Below, piece after piece: positions 40,768 through 51,997 of a DNA stretch of 64,000 bases; positions within the stretch are counted from its first letter, which is position 1; each line of letters starts with the position of its first letter. The stretch covers positions 1,798,001-1,862,000 of the forward strand of contig NZ_LR590470.1 in NCBI RefSeq assembly GCF_901472535.1. Direction: 5' to 3'. The translations under genes were made by a program, and so were the position numbers. The notes under the pieces are model-generated. The model was not told where the DNA came from. It worked only from the letters and a program-made list of their open reading frames with translations, and made no database searches. This stretch comes from Sphingobacterium daejeonense. GTDB taxonomy: Bacteria > Bacteroidota > Bacteroidia > Sphingobacteriales > Sphingobacteriaceae.

Positions 40768-43758
40768 ATGCAGAAAAGTATAATTATCCTTTTCTCTATT
40801 TTATTTTCTGTATGTGCATTTGCGCAGACCAGAATAATTCAGGGAAAGGTTTCGAACGAAGCTGGCGAGCCGTTAGCTAATGTGACGGTGGCCGTAAAGG
40901 GGACAAACACTGTAAGTATGACCAATGAAAATGGAGATTTCGAAATTTCTGTACAAAATGGTCAGGAACTGCAATTTACCTCTGTGGGGATGGCTTCCCA
41001 ATCTGTCGTGATCTCAAATCAACCTTCATTACAAATCACGATGTTATCTGACGACGAGGAGGTTGATGAAGTTGTCGTGATTGGCTATCAAACTGTAAAG
41101 AAATCTGATTTGACAGGTGCTGTTTCAGTTTTCAATCCTAGCCAAATGAAGAATGCAACAGTCAGTGGATCTGTTGGTGATGCTTTAGGTACTCTACCCG
41201 GTTTGAATGTGAGGACTGCCGGTAATCCAGGTTCTGAAGGTAAAGTAGAAATTAGAGGAACCGGAACTTTTGGCTCCAGCAATCCCCTATATGTTGTGGA
41301 TGGAATTGTTCAAGGGGCAAATAGAGATTTTAACTTCAATGATATTGAAAGTATACAAGTCTTGAAGGATGCTTCTGCAGCTGCCATTTATGGTTCTAGA
41401 GCAGGTAATGGCGTAATTATCATTACAACAAAACAGGGTAAGGCTGGAAAGATGAAAATTGATGTTTCTTCCAGAGGAACAGCGCAATGGTTGCCAAGAT
41501 ACGATTTGGCAGATCGAGATCTGTGGATCAGCTTGAATGACCTTGCATTCAGCAACGCCAATAGACAGCCTGCAAATCACTTTGAAGCAAATACCGATTG
41601 GCAAGAGGAAGTTTTCAAAACTGGATGGTTACAAGATCATAATGTTTCGTTTTCAGGAGGTAGCGAACAAAGCAGATATTTCATTTCAGGAAATTACCAA
41701 GGGAATGATGCTACGACTATTGGAAGTAGCAGTAAACGATATACCCTTAGGTCCAACCTTTCGACTTCCAGAGATTTTGGAGATCATGTCAAATTAAGTA
41801 TCGGTGAAAATATTGTATTAAGCAACTATAGCATAGATGCACTAAATACAAACCCCATAATTGATGTATATCGAATGTTGCCAACCATTCCAGTATTTGA
41901 CCCTAATAATGCCGCAAAAGGAGGCTATGGATTTGGTGATGGCAGTAGAGATGTAACTTTTGGAACAAACCCGTTTGCTATTGAAGATTTTTTGGTGACT
42001 GAAAATGGAAATTTAAGGACCAGGGGAAATGTTTTCACAGAGTTAGAATTTTTCAAATCATTAAAATATAGGTTGAACTTTGGTTTTGATTTAAGCAATG
42101 ACAAACATCTTCAACTTCGCAAAGAAGGTTTTTGGACTTATAACCAACCTTACGTACCGTCTTCATTAAATAAAAATCAAGCTCAATACCGCGGATACGT
42201 GTATGACAACACAATTGAGTATGCCAAAATATTTGGTAAACATGATGTTTCAGCTGTTGTGGGAACAAGTTATCAAACATCAAACTATGAACAAATCTGG
42301 GGAACGAAAAACGATGTCTTAATGACTGGGAATGATTATTTTACCAATTTGGATGCTGCATTAAATAATCCTAAAACCGGAAATTATCAAGATATTGAAA
42401 AATTATTTTCCGTTTTTGGACGTGTAAACTATACTTATGATGAGAAGTACCTGTTGAGTTTAACAATGCGTAGGGACGAATCCTCGAAATTCAATCCAAA
42501 ATTCAGGGTAGGTTATTTTCCATCTGTTGCTGCAGGTTGGCGTATCAGTAAAGAAGAGTTCTTTAATGTTCCTTGGATCAATGATTTAAAGCTTAGAGCC
42601 AATTACGGGGTATTGGGAACTTCCAATATAGGAGTATGGGATTGGGTTTCTTTTATTACGGTGTTTCCTCAGGTTGCTTTTGGCACGGACCAAGCGGTAT
42701 ATACGGGCATGACCCAGATCCAATTAGCCAACGAAGACCTGAAATGGGAAAAGGTTGCCCAAATGAATGCAGGTTTTGATGCCGTGTTCTTGGATAACAG
42801 GCTGAACCTATCCATCGATTATTTCGATAAACAAACAAAAGATGTGTTGACTCCAATGCAGATTTTAATGGTAACTGGTAATAATGGTGGTAATCCTGTT
42901 GTGAATGCAGCATCCCTTCAGAATAGGGGTGTTGAGTTGGCAGCGGAGTGGAGAGATCGTGTAGGCGAATTTGGCTATCAGATTGGATTTAACGGCTCAT
43001 ATATTAAGAATAAAATCCTTGAATTAGGTTACGACCGAGATGAATTCACACAATGGAATACAAAATCAAAAGTCGGAGAATCTATAGGTGATTGGTATCT
43101 GATTAAAACTGATGGACTTTTTCGTACAGATGCAGAAGTGCAGGATCATAAAAATAGTAAAGGGGAACTCATCCAACCGAATGCTAAGCCCGGGGATGTA
43201 AAATTTATCGATTTCAATGATGATGGTCAGATAACCGAAGCTGATAGACAGTATATCGGAAGGAGTATGCCAAGATATCAAATAGGTGGAAATATAGGAT
43301 TTGACTACAAAGGATTTGATTTGCAGTTTCAGTTTACAGGTGCTTTTGGATTCCTTTCATTCAATGGTCCTAGGAGTGGTTATGACAGGTTTGATGATAA
43401 CTCCAATTATCGCGTAGATTATGACCCTTGGACACCTGAGAATCCCAATGCTAAAGATCCTCGGCCAATTTATGCCGACTCAAGGAATGTTCGTGGTGAT
43501 CAGGACCGCTGGTTGGAAAATGGAAATTATGTTCGCATCCGTCAAATGGCATTGGGATATAACTTTCCAAAGTCAATAACCGGCGATTTGTTCAGTCAGA
43601 TCAGATTATATGTAAACGCTCAGAACTTAGTCACCTTTACGAAATATAGAGGTTTAGATCCCGAATTCTTGAACCGCAGTATCTGGGAACGAAGCTATGA
43701 TGGTGGAGCATTTCCAAATCCTAAAGGATTTACTTTCGGAGCACAAATAACTTTTTAA
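40768..43758 (+). CDS. SusC-type TonB-dependent transporter of the PUL
   Basis: 996 residues, intact. Signal peptide to CAFAQ, CarboxypepD_reg-like domain (GKVSNEAGEPLANVTVAVKG), TonB-box-like DEVVVIGYQT, plug (SSNPLYVVDGIV, LKDASAAAIYGSRAGNGVIIITTK), and a barrel ending GFTFGAQITF. It imports oligosaccharides released outside by the hydrolases of this locus. The susD gene is 17 bp downstream. Divergent from the HTCS sensor, the expected control layout. Confidence 0.95.
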   Translation: MQKSIIILFSILFSVCAFAQTRIIQGKVSNEAGEPLANVTVAVKGTNTVSMTNENGDFEISVQNGQELQFTSVGMASQSVVISNQPSLQITMLSDDEEVDEVVVIGYQTVKKSDLTGAVSVFNPSQMKNATVSGSVGDALGTLPGLNVRTAGNPGSEGKVEIRGTGTFGSSNPLYVVDGIVQGANRDFNFNDIESIQVLKDASAAAIYGSRAGNGVIIITTKQGKAGKMKIDVSSRGTAQWLPRYDLADRDLWISLNDLAFSNANRQPANHFEANTDWQEEVFKTGWLQDHNVSFSGGSEQSRYFISGNYQGNDATTIGSSSKRYTLRSNLSTSRDFGDHVKLSIGENIVLSNYSIDALNTNPIIDVYRMLPTIPVFDPNNAAKGGYGFGDGSRDVTFGTNPFAIEDFLVTENGNLRTRGNVFTELEFFKSLKYRLNFGFDLSNDKHLQLRKEGFWTYNQPYVPSSLNKNQAQYRGYVYDNTIEYAKIFGKHDVSAVVGTSYQTSNYEQIWGTKNDVLMTGNDYFTNLDAALNNPKTGNYQDIEKLFSVFGRVNYTYDEKYLLSLTMRRDESSKFNPKFRVGYFPSVAAGWRISKEEFFNVPWINDLKLRANYGVLGTSNIGVWDWVSFITVFPQVAFGTDQAVYTGMTQIQLANEDLKWEKVAQMNAGFDAVFLDNRLNLSIDYFDKQTKDVLTPMQILMVTGNNGGNPVVNAASLQNRGVELAAEWRDRVGEFGYQIGFNGSYIKNKILELGYDRDEFTQWNTKSKVGESIGDWYLIKTDGLFRTDAEVQDHKNSKGELIQPNAKPGDVKFIDFNDDGQITEADRQYIGRSMPRYQIGGNIGFDYKGFDLQFQFTGAFGFLSFNGPRSGYDRFDDNSNYRVDYDPWTPENPNAKDPRPIYADSRNVRGDQDRWLENGNYVRIRQMALGYNFPKSITGDLFSQIRLYVNAQNLVTFTKYRGLDPEFLNRSIWERSYDGGAFPNPKGFTFGAQITF

Positions 43759-43775
43759 CCTAGATTGATCGAACA

Positions 43776-45342
43776 ATGAAAAAATTAGTATATATATTAA
43801 TTGCAGCTGGGTTATTATCAAGCTGTGATGTGGATGTTCAAAATCCAAATACAATTACGACCACTACCTTTTGGAAGACTGAGAAAGATGCTCAATACGG
43901 TGTCAATGCTGTTTATAATATGTTCTATAAGCCAGGGACTTTTAGCCGGTGGGTATGGTTCCGCTTAGACCTCACCTCTGATGAAGGCTTCAGCCAAAGT
44001 CCTTGGGCAGAATTAAAGGAATGGACTCAGTTCAGATATAACAATTATAATTTTTGGGAAGGCAATGCATGGACTTATCGTGATTTTTATGAAGCTATTT
44101 TTCGGGCAAATCAGGTTTTGCATTATGTTCCAGAAATAGAGTTTGAAGATGCAAAAACAGAAGGAATATGTCTTAGGGCAAGCGCATTTCCTGAGAGGGA
44201 TGTATTATTATTACCTTGCCTTATTGTGGGGTAGTGAAAATACAAGTCTTCCAATTGTTTTAGAGCCCTCGACACCAGGGATGCAGCCCGAGGGGCATAC
44301 TGAAACTGAGATCTTTGCTCAAGCTATAGCTGATTTGACAAAAGCCTCAGAATTATTACCTGAAGAATGGGACAACCCCAATAAAGGGCGAGCAACCAAG
44401 GGTGCTGCATTTGCTTTCCGTGCGAAATGCCATATGCAACAACATAAATGGACGGATGCTAAAAATGATTTAGAATGGTTGGTAAACGGCGCTGGAAAGA
44501 AATATTATGACCTCACGGCAAATTATTTTGATAATTTCAGTAAGGATAAAGAAAACAATCAAGAGTCAGTTTTTGAGATTCAATATTCAGACGCTAACCC
44601 AGCACCAGCAGGTGACGGAGATTTCGCGGTAGAACCAAACTTAGGACTTAACCGTGGTCAATTCTTTGCTCCTCCAGGAATTGGCTGGACCGATGGAGAA
44701 TTGAGACCATGGTTGATTACTGAATTCAAGAAAGAAAAAGATGTCAATAATGAAAATGACATTCGACTCCGATATACTGCATTCTATAGCGATATGCACC
44801 TAGATTTTCCTAACAACACTAAAATCTATAGTCTGACCAGCAATCCTGAGCAATGGAACAAAGACAATTATAGAGGTCGAGTTTTCTTTAGAAAATATAG
44901 TTCAGAATATTATCGTAACTACGATGATTATTATAACCCTACAAATGTACGGTTGATTAGATATTCAGACATTTTATTGATGTATGCAGAATGTGTAGCG
45001 CAGTCCAATGGTTCATTAGCAGAAGCTGTAGCGTTGGTAGATCGAGTTCGAGCACGAGTAAATATGCCAAAAATGGCGGTTAACCAAACTGCGGCTACTA
45101 CTAATCGAACAACGTTTTTAAAACGTTTACAAATGGAAAGGCTCTTAGAGCTTGCTACTGAGGGTCATAGATGGGCGGATATAAAAAGATGGGGTCTATT
45201 GGACAACCAAGAAGGTGTCAATGAATTGAAAAGTCGAGACCCTGATTTTGAAAATTTCGTTGTTAAGAAACACAGGGTATTGCCAATTCCATCAGATGAG
45301 GTAAACAATAACCCTAATGTAAAACAAAATCCGAATTATTAG
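43776..45342 (+). CDS. SusD-type lipoprotein of the PUL (frame break)
   Basis: About 521 residues. Lipobox LSSC (MKKLVYILIAAGLLSSC), then DVDVQNPNTITTTTFWKTEKDA. Reading fails near 44155: the AAAAA run 44153-44157 carries one A too many. With it removed, FEDAKQKEYVLGQAHFLRGMYYYYLALLWG is continuous, the well-known SusD helix. The C-terminus has RYSDILLMYAECVAQ and ERLLELATEGHRWADIKRWG ... LPIPSDEVN. Surface glycan binder for the SusC above. Confidence 0.92.
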
Positions 45343-45402
45343 TTAGTTTGTTATTTGCTGGGCAGAGGATTCCTGTCCGGCAAATCTTTTAAATTTTATG
45401 AT

Positions 45403-46347
45403 ATGAAAAGATTGTGTTATTTAATTATGCTTATGCTGGTTTCATTAAACAGCTGTGCGAAGTCCGAAAAACCTGAATTTGTTTTCAAAAATCCCGTTCC
45501 GCTTGGTGATCCGTTTATCATGCTTCATGATGGAAAATATTATGCTTATGGAACTAATGGAGACAAAGGAATTGAAGTTTATACTTCTGATGATTTGAAA
45601 GAGTGGACAAAAGAATCGGATTTGGCATTAAAATCCGAAGATTCTTGGGGTGGAAAATGGTTTTGGGCGCCGGAAGTATATTATATAAAGGCAAAAAACA
45701 AATTCTTTATGTATTACTCTGCCAATGAACATATTTGTGTAGCGACTTCTGATTCTCCAAATGGTCCTTTTGTACAAGATGTGAAGGAGCCAATGTTGCC
45801 TAATGAAAAAGCAATTGACAATTCACTTTATATCGATTCAGATGGGAAGCCATATTTATTTTTTGACAGATTTAATGATGGATTGAATATTTGGGTCGCA
45901 AAACTACAGGACGATCTAAAAACTATTGATACCGAAAGTATGAAACCTTGTATTCATGTTTCTCAAGAATGGGAAAAGGTGTGGCCAAGGGTTAATGAGG
46001 GTGCTTTCGTTGTGAAGCATCATGATTTATATTATTTGACCTATTCAGCTAATAGTTATGAAAGCCAATCCTACGGAGTAGGTTTTGCTACTTCAAAATC
46101 TGTAGAAGGACCGTGGGTAAAGTATGATAAAAACCCAATTTTACAAATGCCTGAAGACTTGGTAGGCGTAGGACATAGCGCTATGTTTATTGATAAAGAA
46201 GGTAAAATGAAAATTGTCTTTCATGCTCATCATTCAAAAGAAAGCATCCATCCTAGAGCGATGTATATTGCAGATGTTAGTTTTACAGATGATGCGGTAC
46301 CTGTAATGACGATTTCCAAAGAAATCATTCGACCTAAATTAAAATAA
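45403..46347 (+). CDS. Glycoside hydrolase family 43 lipoprotein
   Basis: 314 residues from the ATG at 45403, which gives a lipobox LNSC; an earlier ATG lacks it. Five-bladed propeller of GH43: general-base Asp in PLGDPFIMLHDGKYYAYGT, pKa-modulating Asp in KAIDNSLYIDSDGKPYLFF, and general-acid Glu in PRVNEGAFVVKHHDLYYLTYSAN. WFWAPEVYYI is typical. GH43 enzymes cut alpha-L-arabinofuranosides or beta-xylosides. With the next gene it suggests an arabinan- or xylan-type target, which is inference. Confidence 0.88.
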   Translation: MKRLCYLIMLMLVSLNSCAKSEKPEFVFKNPVPLGDPFIMLHDGKYYAYGTNGDKGIEVYTSDDLKEWTKESDLALKSEDSWGGKWFWAPEVYYIKAKNKFFMYYSANEHICVATSDSPNGPFVQDVKEPMLPNEKAIDNSLYIDSDGKPYLFFDRFNDGLNIWVAKLQDDLKTIDTESMKPCIHVSQEWEKVWPRVNEGAFVVKHHDLYYLTYSANSYESQSYGVGFATSKSVEGPWVKYDKNPILQMPEDLVGVGHSAMFIDKEGKMKIVFHAHHSKESIHPRAMYIADVSFTDDAVPVMTISKEIIRPKLK

Positions 46348-46354
46348 AATTGTT

Positions 46355-47884
46355 ATGGTCTTTAGATTGTGTCAATTTGTATTATGGATAATCAGTGTTT
46401 GTTGTGCTATCGATTTCGTTAATGCACAAGACCTCGATCACTCCTCTGATGTAAGGATAGCTTGGGATTATTCTTCTATGCAACAACTTGCCGATGAGGG
46501 TGGTTACCCTAGATTGATAAGGCTGCGTAACGGAAATCTGTTTGCCATCTATGAAAATCGTAAAGGAGATATCCATCTTAAAAAAAGTTTTGATCAAGGT
46601 ATAAATTGGTCTAATCCTGAGGTGATTTTTTCTTCCTATCCTTATCATGTAGATGGTTCGTCTGAAACAGTCCGTATAAATGCAGCTAATCCTGAAATAA
46701 TTGAACTTGATAATGGTGATATTCTATTTGCATGCAATTATAGACCAAGAAAGGATGATGTTGCTCCATTTTCTATAGGATTGAAAAAAATGGATATTGA
46801 AACAGGTCAATTGTCAGAAGTGAAAATATTATACGAGGCAGGAAAAAAGTTTATTGATGGGTGTTGGGAGCCATCATTTTTACAACTACCAAATGGAGAA
46901 GTTCATATTTATTTTGCAAACGAAGAACCGTATCAAAAATCTAATGAGCAGGAAATTTCTGTCATAAAATCCAATGATCGAGGAGAAAACTGGTCTACTC
47001 CCCAAACAGTTTCTTTTAGGAAAGGGAGAAGGGATGGTATGCCTGTTGCTGTTCATGCAGACCAAGAAATCTATTTAACAGTGGAGGACAATAAAATTGA
47101 CCAATTCAAACCTTACATAATTAAAAGTGACTTTCCTAATAGTTGGACTGAACCTGTTCTTTCTGACTCTAAAAATCGGTGGTATGCATTGGAAAAAGCA
47201 GTTGATGATTCAATTTATATGGGTGCTCCATATCTTATTAAATTGTCAAATGGTCAGTTTTTACTTTCATATCAAACCAATAGAAATAGAAACCATAATT
47301 GGGAACTGTCAACAATGGAAGTGGCAATTGGAAATACTGAAGCAAAATCATTTAAAAATATTACTCAACCTTTTCCTGTTGCTTTAAACAAGGAAGCCAA
47401 ATGGAATTCTCTTGCTAATTGGGACAAAAATACGGTCGTGGCATTAAGCTCAACCAATTTTAAGTCTGAAAAAATATCACCATGGCTAATAAAAGGGTAT
47501 TTAATTCCAAATACATTGATTTTGAGTTCAGATACAGCAGATATATTTATTGGGAGCAACTCTTTATTGAACCTGAAGGTAAGGGCTTTTAAGGTCGATA
47601 ATAGTCTCAAAATTACTTTTGAGAGTACCAAGTCCGATACTGAAAAGAATTATCAGATGAAGGAATACCTCTTATATATTAATGGAAATAATACTGAGAA
47701 AATTGTTAATCCAGTCTCCAAAGAGAAAGTTCAGGAGAAAAGTGTTTCATTGGCTTCTTTGCCAAGTAATTTTCATTTGGGTCTAGCCTTTCGTTATGTC
47801 GACAATAATGGCAATATAAGAATTGAAAAACTTGCTAACATGACTGAGGAAAATCCTGAAACATGGATAAAAATTGAAAAATAA
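46355..47884 (+). CDS. Sialidase-fold (BNR/GH93-like) exported hydrolase
   Basis: 509 residues with signal peptide to VNAQ. A six-bladed sialidase-like propeller is indicated by YPRLIRLRNGNLFAIYE, Asp-box repeats SFDQGINWSNP and SNDRGENWSTP, and CWEPSFLQLPNGEVHIYFANE. This sequence pattern is nearer to the exo-arabinanase family GH93 than to true sialidases, and the GH43 neighbour 7 bp upstream supports a polysaccharide target. The C-terminal ~130 residues form a beta-sandwich-like extension. Exact activity uncertain. Confidence 0.7.
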   Translation: MVFRLCQFVLWIISVCCAIDFVNAQDLDHSSDVRIAWDYSSMQQLADEGGYPRLIRLRNGNLFAIYENRKGDIHLKKSFDQGINWSNPEVIFSSYPYHVDGSSETVRINAANPEIIELDNGDILFACNYRPRKDDVAPFSIGLKKMDIETGQLSEVKILYEAGKKFIDGCWEPSFLQLPNGEVHIYFANEEPYQKSNEQEISVIKSNDRGENWSTPQTVSFRKGRRDGMPVAVHADQEIYLTVEDNKIDQFKPYIIKSDFPNSWTEPVLSDSKNRWYALEKAVDDSIYMGAPYLIKLSNGQFLLSYQTNRNRNHNWELSTMEVAIGNTEAKSFKNITQPFPVALNKEAKWNSLANWDKNTVVALSSTNFKSEKISPWLIKGYLIPNTLILSSDTADIFIGSNSLLNLKVRAFKVDNSLKITFESTKSDTEKNYQMKEYLLYINGNNTEKIVNPVSKEKVQEKSVSLASLPSNFHLGLAFRYVDNNGNIRIEKLANMTEENPETWIKIEK

Positions 47885-47896
47885 AATCAACAAAAT

Positions 47897-49892
47897 ATGA
47901 AAATAAACCTATCATTAACCGTACTTGCCGTTGCATTATTTTTAAGTGCACAGGGCCAAGAAATGACCCAAGCCATTACTCTGAAATCACCTGGAAACCA
48001 TTCGAAGAAATTTGATTTGAAGGTGGATGGAACAAACTTGACATCATCTGATAATCTTCCAGTTGATATACAACAAAAAAATTGTGGATGGAAATAATGG
48101 TACTACTATAGAGGTAACTATTACAGCAAAAGATCTAGTCTACTATAATTTTGAAAAAACTTATAAAATCTCAGATTATAAGCATGATGAGAGCGAATTT
48201 ATAATGCCTGGATTTTGGTATCATAAAAATCTAAGGTCACCTAAAGAAGCTCCATCTTTTGCGACCAGCGATAGTTGGCAGGTAAGAGAGGATAGATTAA
48301 GCACTCCATTGACAGGAATTTTCAGTGCCCAAAATAAATCTTATTATTCAGTAATTCGACGCGATGAATTGAAACAAGATGCTATAGCACAACATCAATC
48401 GGGTGAGGTGATTTTAAGTTCGAAAACGGATTTAGGCTTTACTGGCTTTAAAAATGAAGACGGATCGTCGGCTCTAGTGTTTGGGTTTCCTTATCATGAA
48501 GCTCCTAAAACCTATATCCGTAAGTTAACTCTTGTTCCTGAAATAATTGCTTTTGAAAAATTAGAAAAAGGAGAGACAAGAAAATTAACTTGGGAAGTTT
48601 CTAAAGGGAAAGCAAATGATTACAGTGATTTTGTTTCTAAAATTTGGGCTTATGCCTATGACACACAAAAGCCTGCATCTTTGAAGCCTGATTATAGCAA
48701 TGAGGATGCAAAAAAAATCTTAACCAATTTCTTTAAGGAAAGTTATGTTGATAAATATGACCTAAAGTATTATTCTGGCGTCCATATGCGTACAGGTGAT
48801 TGTGCTAGTACAGGGTCTGCAGAAATTGGATTTGTAGGGCGCGTATTGCTAAATGCCTATAATTCTTTGGAATACGCTGAACAACACGGCGATCAAAAAT
48901 TAAAGGATGACGCCAATGCAATATTCGCCAGCTATTTAGAACATGGGTTTACAAAAAACGGATTCTTTAGGGAATTTGTAGATTATACCCATAATAATGA
49001 GACGGATGTTTACAGTATAAGAAGACAATCCGAAGGGGTTTTCGCCATTCTGAACTATCTTCATTATGAGAAATCAAAAGGAAGAAATCATGCCGAATGG
49101 GAAAAGAAAATGGAAAAAATCCTTGCAAATTTTGCCAAATTGCAATTAGCAGACGGTAGTTTTCCTCGAAAATTCGACGATAATTTTGTAGTTAAGGATG
49201 AAAGTGGAGGAAGTACTCCCTCTGCAACATTGCCTTTGACCATGGCCTATAAATATTTTAAAAAGAAATCTTACTTAGATCAAGCAAAAAAATCTGCAGA
49301 TTACTTAGAGAACGAAATTATCAATAAGTCAGATTATTTCTCCTCGACATTAGATGCAAACTGCGAAGATAAAGAAGCATCATTATATGCATCCACTGCT
49401 ATGTATTATATGGCGATGGTTAGCAAGGGCAAGGAAAAACAGCATTATATTGATCAATGCATGCGAGCTGCTTATTTCTGTCTTACATGGTATTATACCT
49501 GGGATGTTCCTTTTGCGCAAGGACAGATGCTTGGTGATGTAGGCTTCCAATCTAGGGGATGGGGAAATGTTTCAGTAGAAAATAACCATATCGATGTATT
49601 TATTTTTGAATTTGCAACCGTATTGGATTGGTTGGCAAATGAGCGTAAGGAAGCTAGGTTTTCAGAATTCTCAAATGTAATCAAATCTTCAATGTTGCAG
49701 TTGATGCCAGTTCCTGACCATATGTTCAATATTGCTAAAGTAGGATATTACCCAGAGGTAGTTCAACATACTAATTGGGATTATGGGAAAAACGGAAAAG
49801 GATTTTACAATGATATTTTTGCCCCAGGATGGACAGTAGCATCTTTATGGCAGATGCTTTCTCCAAATAGGGTAGAAGAGTTTTTTAAATAA
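47897..49892 (+). CDS. Unidentified PUL protein, helical toroid (frame break)
   Basis: About 664 residues with signal peptide to GQ. An N-terminal beta-rich domain (~200 residues) precedes an alpha/alpha-barrel region: AEIGFVGRVLLNAYNSLEYAE, KNGFFREFVDYTH, RRQSEGVFAILNYLHYEKSK, LADGSFPRKFDDNF, STAMYYMAMVSKG, MLGDVGFQSRGWGNVSVEN. This looks like a six-hairpin glycosidase or lyase, but I cannot name a family. The seven-A run 48075-48081 has one A too many; without it PVDIQQKIVDGNNG is continuous. Probably another carbohydrate-active enzyme of the locus. Confidence 0.6.
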
Positions 49893-49917
49893 AAAATAAT
49901 AAAATCAATTTTGCTTT

Positions 49918-49964
49918 AAAAGAGTTTATATGTTAAGTTATGCCTTTACATATAAACTCTTTTT
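49918..49964 (+). terminator. Perfect hairpin at the end of the PUL
   Basis: AAAAGAGTTTATATGT (49918-49933) and ACATATAAACTCTTTT (49948-49963) form sixteen pairs, then a T-tract. It ends only six bases before the ATG of the BCCT transporter, which leaves no room for a separate ribosome site, so it may also act on that gene's translation. Confidence 0.75.
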
Positions 49965-49969
49965 AATTA

Positions 49970-51985
49970 ATGTCAAAACCAAGAAAAATAAAATCAACGC
50001 TCAATTCAGGAGTTATTGTTCCCAGTTTAATATTTATTGTTGGGATATGCCTAGCTTCTGCTATCTTTCCTGCAGCCGTTAATGAAGGATTGAATATCGT
50101 CAAGAATTTCATATTCGTTAACTTAAACTGGGTCTACGTTTGGTCGGTAACTATCTTTGTTTTATTTCTGATCTTTTTGATGTTCAGTAAATACGGTGAT
50201 ATTAAATTGGGTCGAAATGATAGTTCACCAGATTATTCCTTTTTCTCATGGATATCTATGCTATTTGCGGCAGGTATGGGAATTGGGTTGATGTATTTTA
50301 GTGTCGCAGAACCTATGCAACATTATTCAAATGAGATTTTCTCAAAAAATACCTATGTCAACAGTGCCAAAAATGCACAGCTGTACACGTTTTTTCATTG
50401 GGGCATCCATGCTTGGGCAATCTACGGTATGGTAGGACTTGCCTTGTCTTACTTTGCTTATAGATATAAGCTGCCTTTGTCCCTACGTAGTTGTTTATAT
50501 CCATTGCTTAAAAACAAGATCCAAGGGCGATGGGGCAATGCTATTGATGTATTTGCCCTATGTAGTACTTTTTTCGGTATAACTACAACTTTGGGCTTCG
50601 GGGTCGTCCAAATTAATTCGGGACTGGAGATTTTAAATATTGTTCCAAGTACCAGCTTCACCTACCAAATATTGATTGTGGTCACCCTTGTGACTATTTC
50701 CGTTATTTCAGCAACAACAGGAGTGGACAAAGGAGTTAGGATATTAAGCAATATCAACATTATGATAGTGATTCTTTTAATGCTATTTGTTTTGTTTTTG
50801 GGCCCTACAGTGTACCTTATTGGTAGTTTTACTGAAGGAATTGGAAATTATATCAATAATTTTTTCAGTTTAACATTCAATACTCATGTTTATGAGGAAG
50901 CATCATTGCCATGGTTTTACAATTGGACAATTTTATATTGGGCATGGTGGATTTCATGGTCTCCTTTTGTTGGGCTGTTTATTGCCAAAATATCCAAAGG
51001 ACGATCTATTAGGGAATTTATTGCAGCCGTATTGATTTTGCCAACAGTTTTCAATTTTATGTGGATGTCCGTTTTTGGAAACAGTGCTATTTGGCTTGAC
51101 AATCATGTTGCCGAAGGTGCATTAAGTGCATTGGCAAATAATCCGGATGCTTTGATGTTCAGGTTTTTGGAATACCTTCCTCTGACCAAGATTATCAGCT
51201 TTATGGTAATTGCCATTATCATGATTTTTTTCGTAACCTCTGCAGATTCAGGAATGTTTGTTATGAATAGTATCGCTACTAAAAACGCTAAGATTTCTCC
51301 AAAATGGCAAATTGCCGGGTGGGGAATATTATTGGCGGTTTTGGCATTATTTCTTTTAAATGCCGGTGGGTTGGATGCATTGCAAAGTATGACCTTAATT
51401 ACAGCATTACCTTTTTCAATAATCATAATTATTATGATTGCCTGTTTATTGAAAGCTCTATCAATCGACAAAAAATATTATGAGCAAGAATTCTCCGTGT
51501 CAACAGTGCCTTGGTCAGGTAAATTTTGGAAAGATCGATTGAAGCAAATTGTAACCGTGGATTCGCAAAGTGATATCGATAAATATATTGATGATATCGC
51601 AAAACCTGCAATCATGGAACTCCAAAATGAATTCAATCAAAATAATGTGGAAGCCAAAATTAATGAAGGAGCTGATCCTAAATTTATAGAGATTGAAATT
51701 CAATATGATCTATTGAACAATTTTATTTACGGAGTTAGAAACGAATCTAAAGAAGTACCTGAATATTTTCAAACAGAAGAAAATTTGTCAAATATTGAGG
51801 AAGGAAAAGCATTCTTCCCTTTAGCCTATTTCGGCGATGCACGACAAGGTTATGATGTGAAATTCTTCACAAAAGATGAGCTAATAGCTGATATACTTAA
51901 GCATTATGAGCGATTTGTGACCATAATATCGGAGGAGAAAAACGAAATGTTTATTAGTAGCAACGCCAATCGCCGAATGAGATAA
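49970..51985 (+). CDS. BCCT-family transporter
   Basis: 671 residues, twelve membrane helices plus a long cytoplasmic C-terminal domain (~150 residues). The BCCT signature W-T-x2-[FY]-W-x-W-W is seen as NWTILYWAWWISWSPFVG; MLFAAGMGIGLMYFSVAEP and FFVTSADSGMFVMNSIA are also typical. These carriers import betaine, choline or carnitine, often driven by sodium and regulated by osmotic stress through the C-terminus. Its place right after the PUL hairpin is odd; a functional link is unproven. Confidence 0.92.
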   Translation: MSKPRKIKSTLNSGVIVPSLIFIVGICLASAIFPAAVNEGLNIVKNFIFVNLNWVYVWSVTIFVLFLIFLMFSKYGDIKLGRNDSSPDYSFFSWISMLFAAGMGIGLMYFSVAEPMQHYSNEIFSKNTYVNSAKNAQLYTFFHWGIHAWAIYGMVGLALSYFAYRYKLPLSLRSCLYPLLKNKIQGRWGNAIDVFALCSTFFGITTTLGFGVVQINSGLEILNIVPSTSFTYQILIVVTLVTISVISATTGVDKGVRILSNINIMIVILLMLFVLFLGPTVYLIGSFTEGIGNYINNFFSLTFNTHVYEEASLPWFYNWTILYWAWWISWSPFVGLFIAKISKGRSIREFIAAVLILPTVFNFMWMSVFGNSAIWLDNHVAEGALSALANNPDALMFRFLEYLPLTKIISFMVIAIIMIFFVTSADSGMFVMNSIATKNAKISPKWQIAGWGILLAVLALFLLNAGGLDALQSMTLITALPFSIIIIIMIACLLKALSIDKKYYEQEFSVSTVPWSGKFWKDRLKQIVTVDSQSDIDKYIDDIAKPAIMELQNEFNQNNVEAKINEGADPKFIEIEIQYDLLNNFIYGVRNESKEVPEYFQTEENLSNIEEGKAFFPLAYFGDARQGYDVKFFTKDELIADILKHYERFVTIISEEKNEMFISSNANRRMR

Positions 51986-51997
51986 AAGTGAAATTGA

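Noticed and set aside
46355..47884. True exo-sialidase
   Set aside because: The conserved arginine-triad context of sialidases is not clear and the GH43 neighbour favours a plant-polysaccharide target; GH93-like is the better guess.
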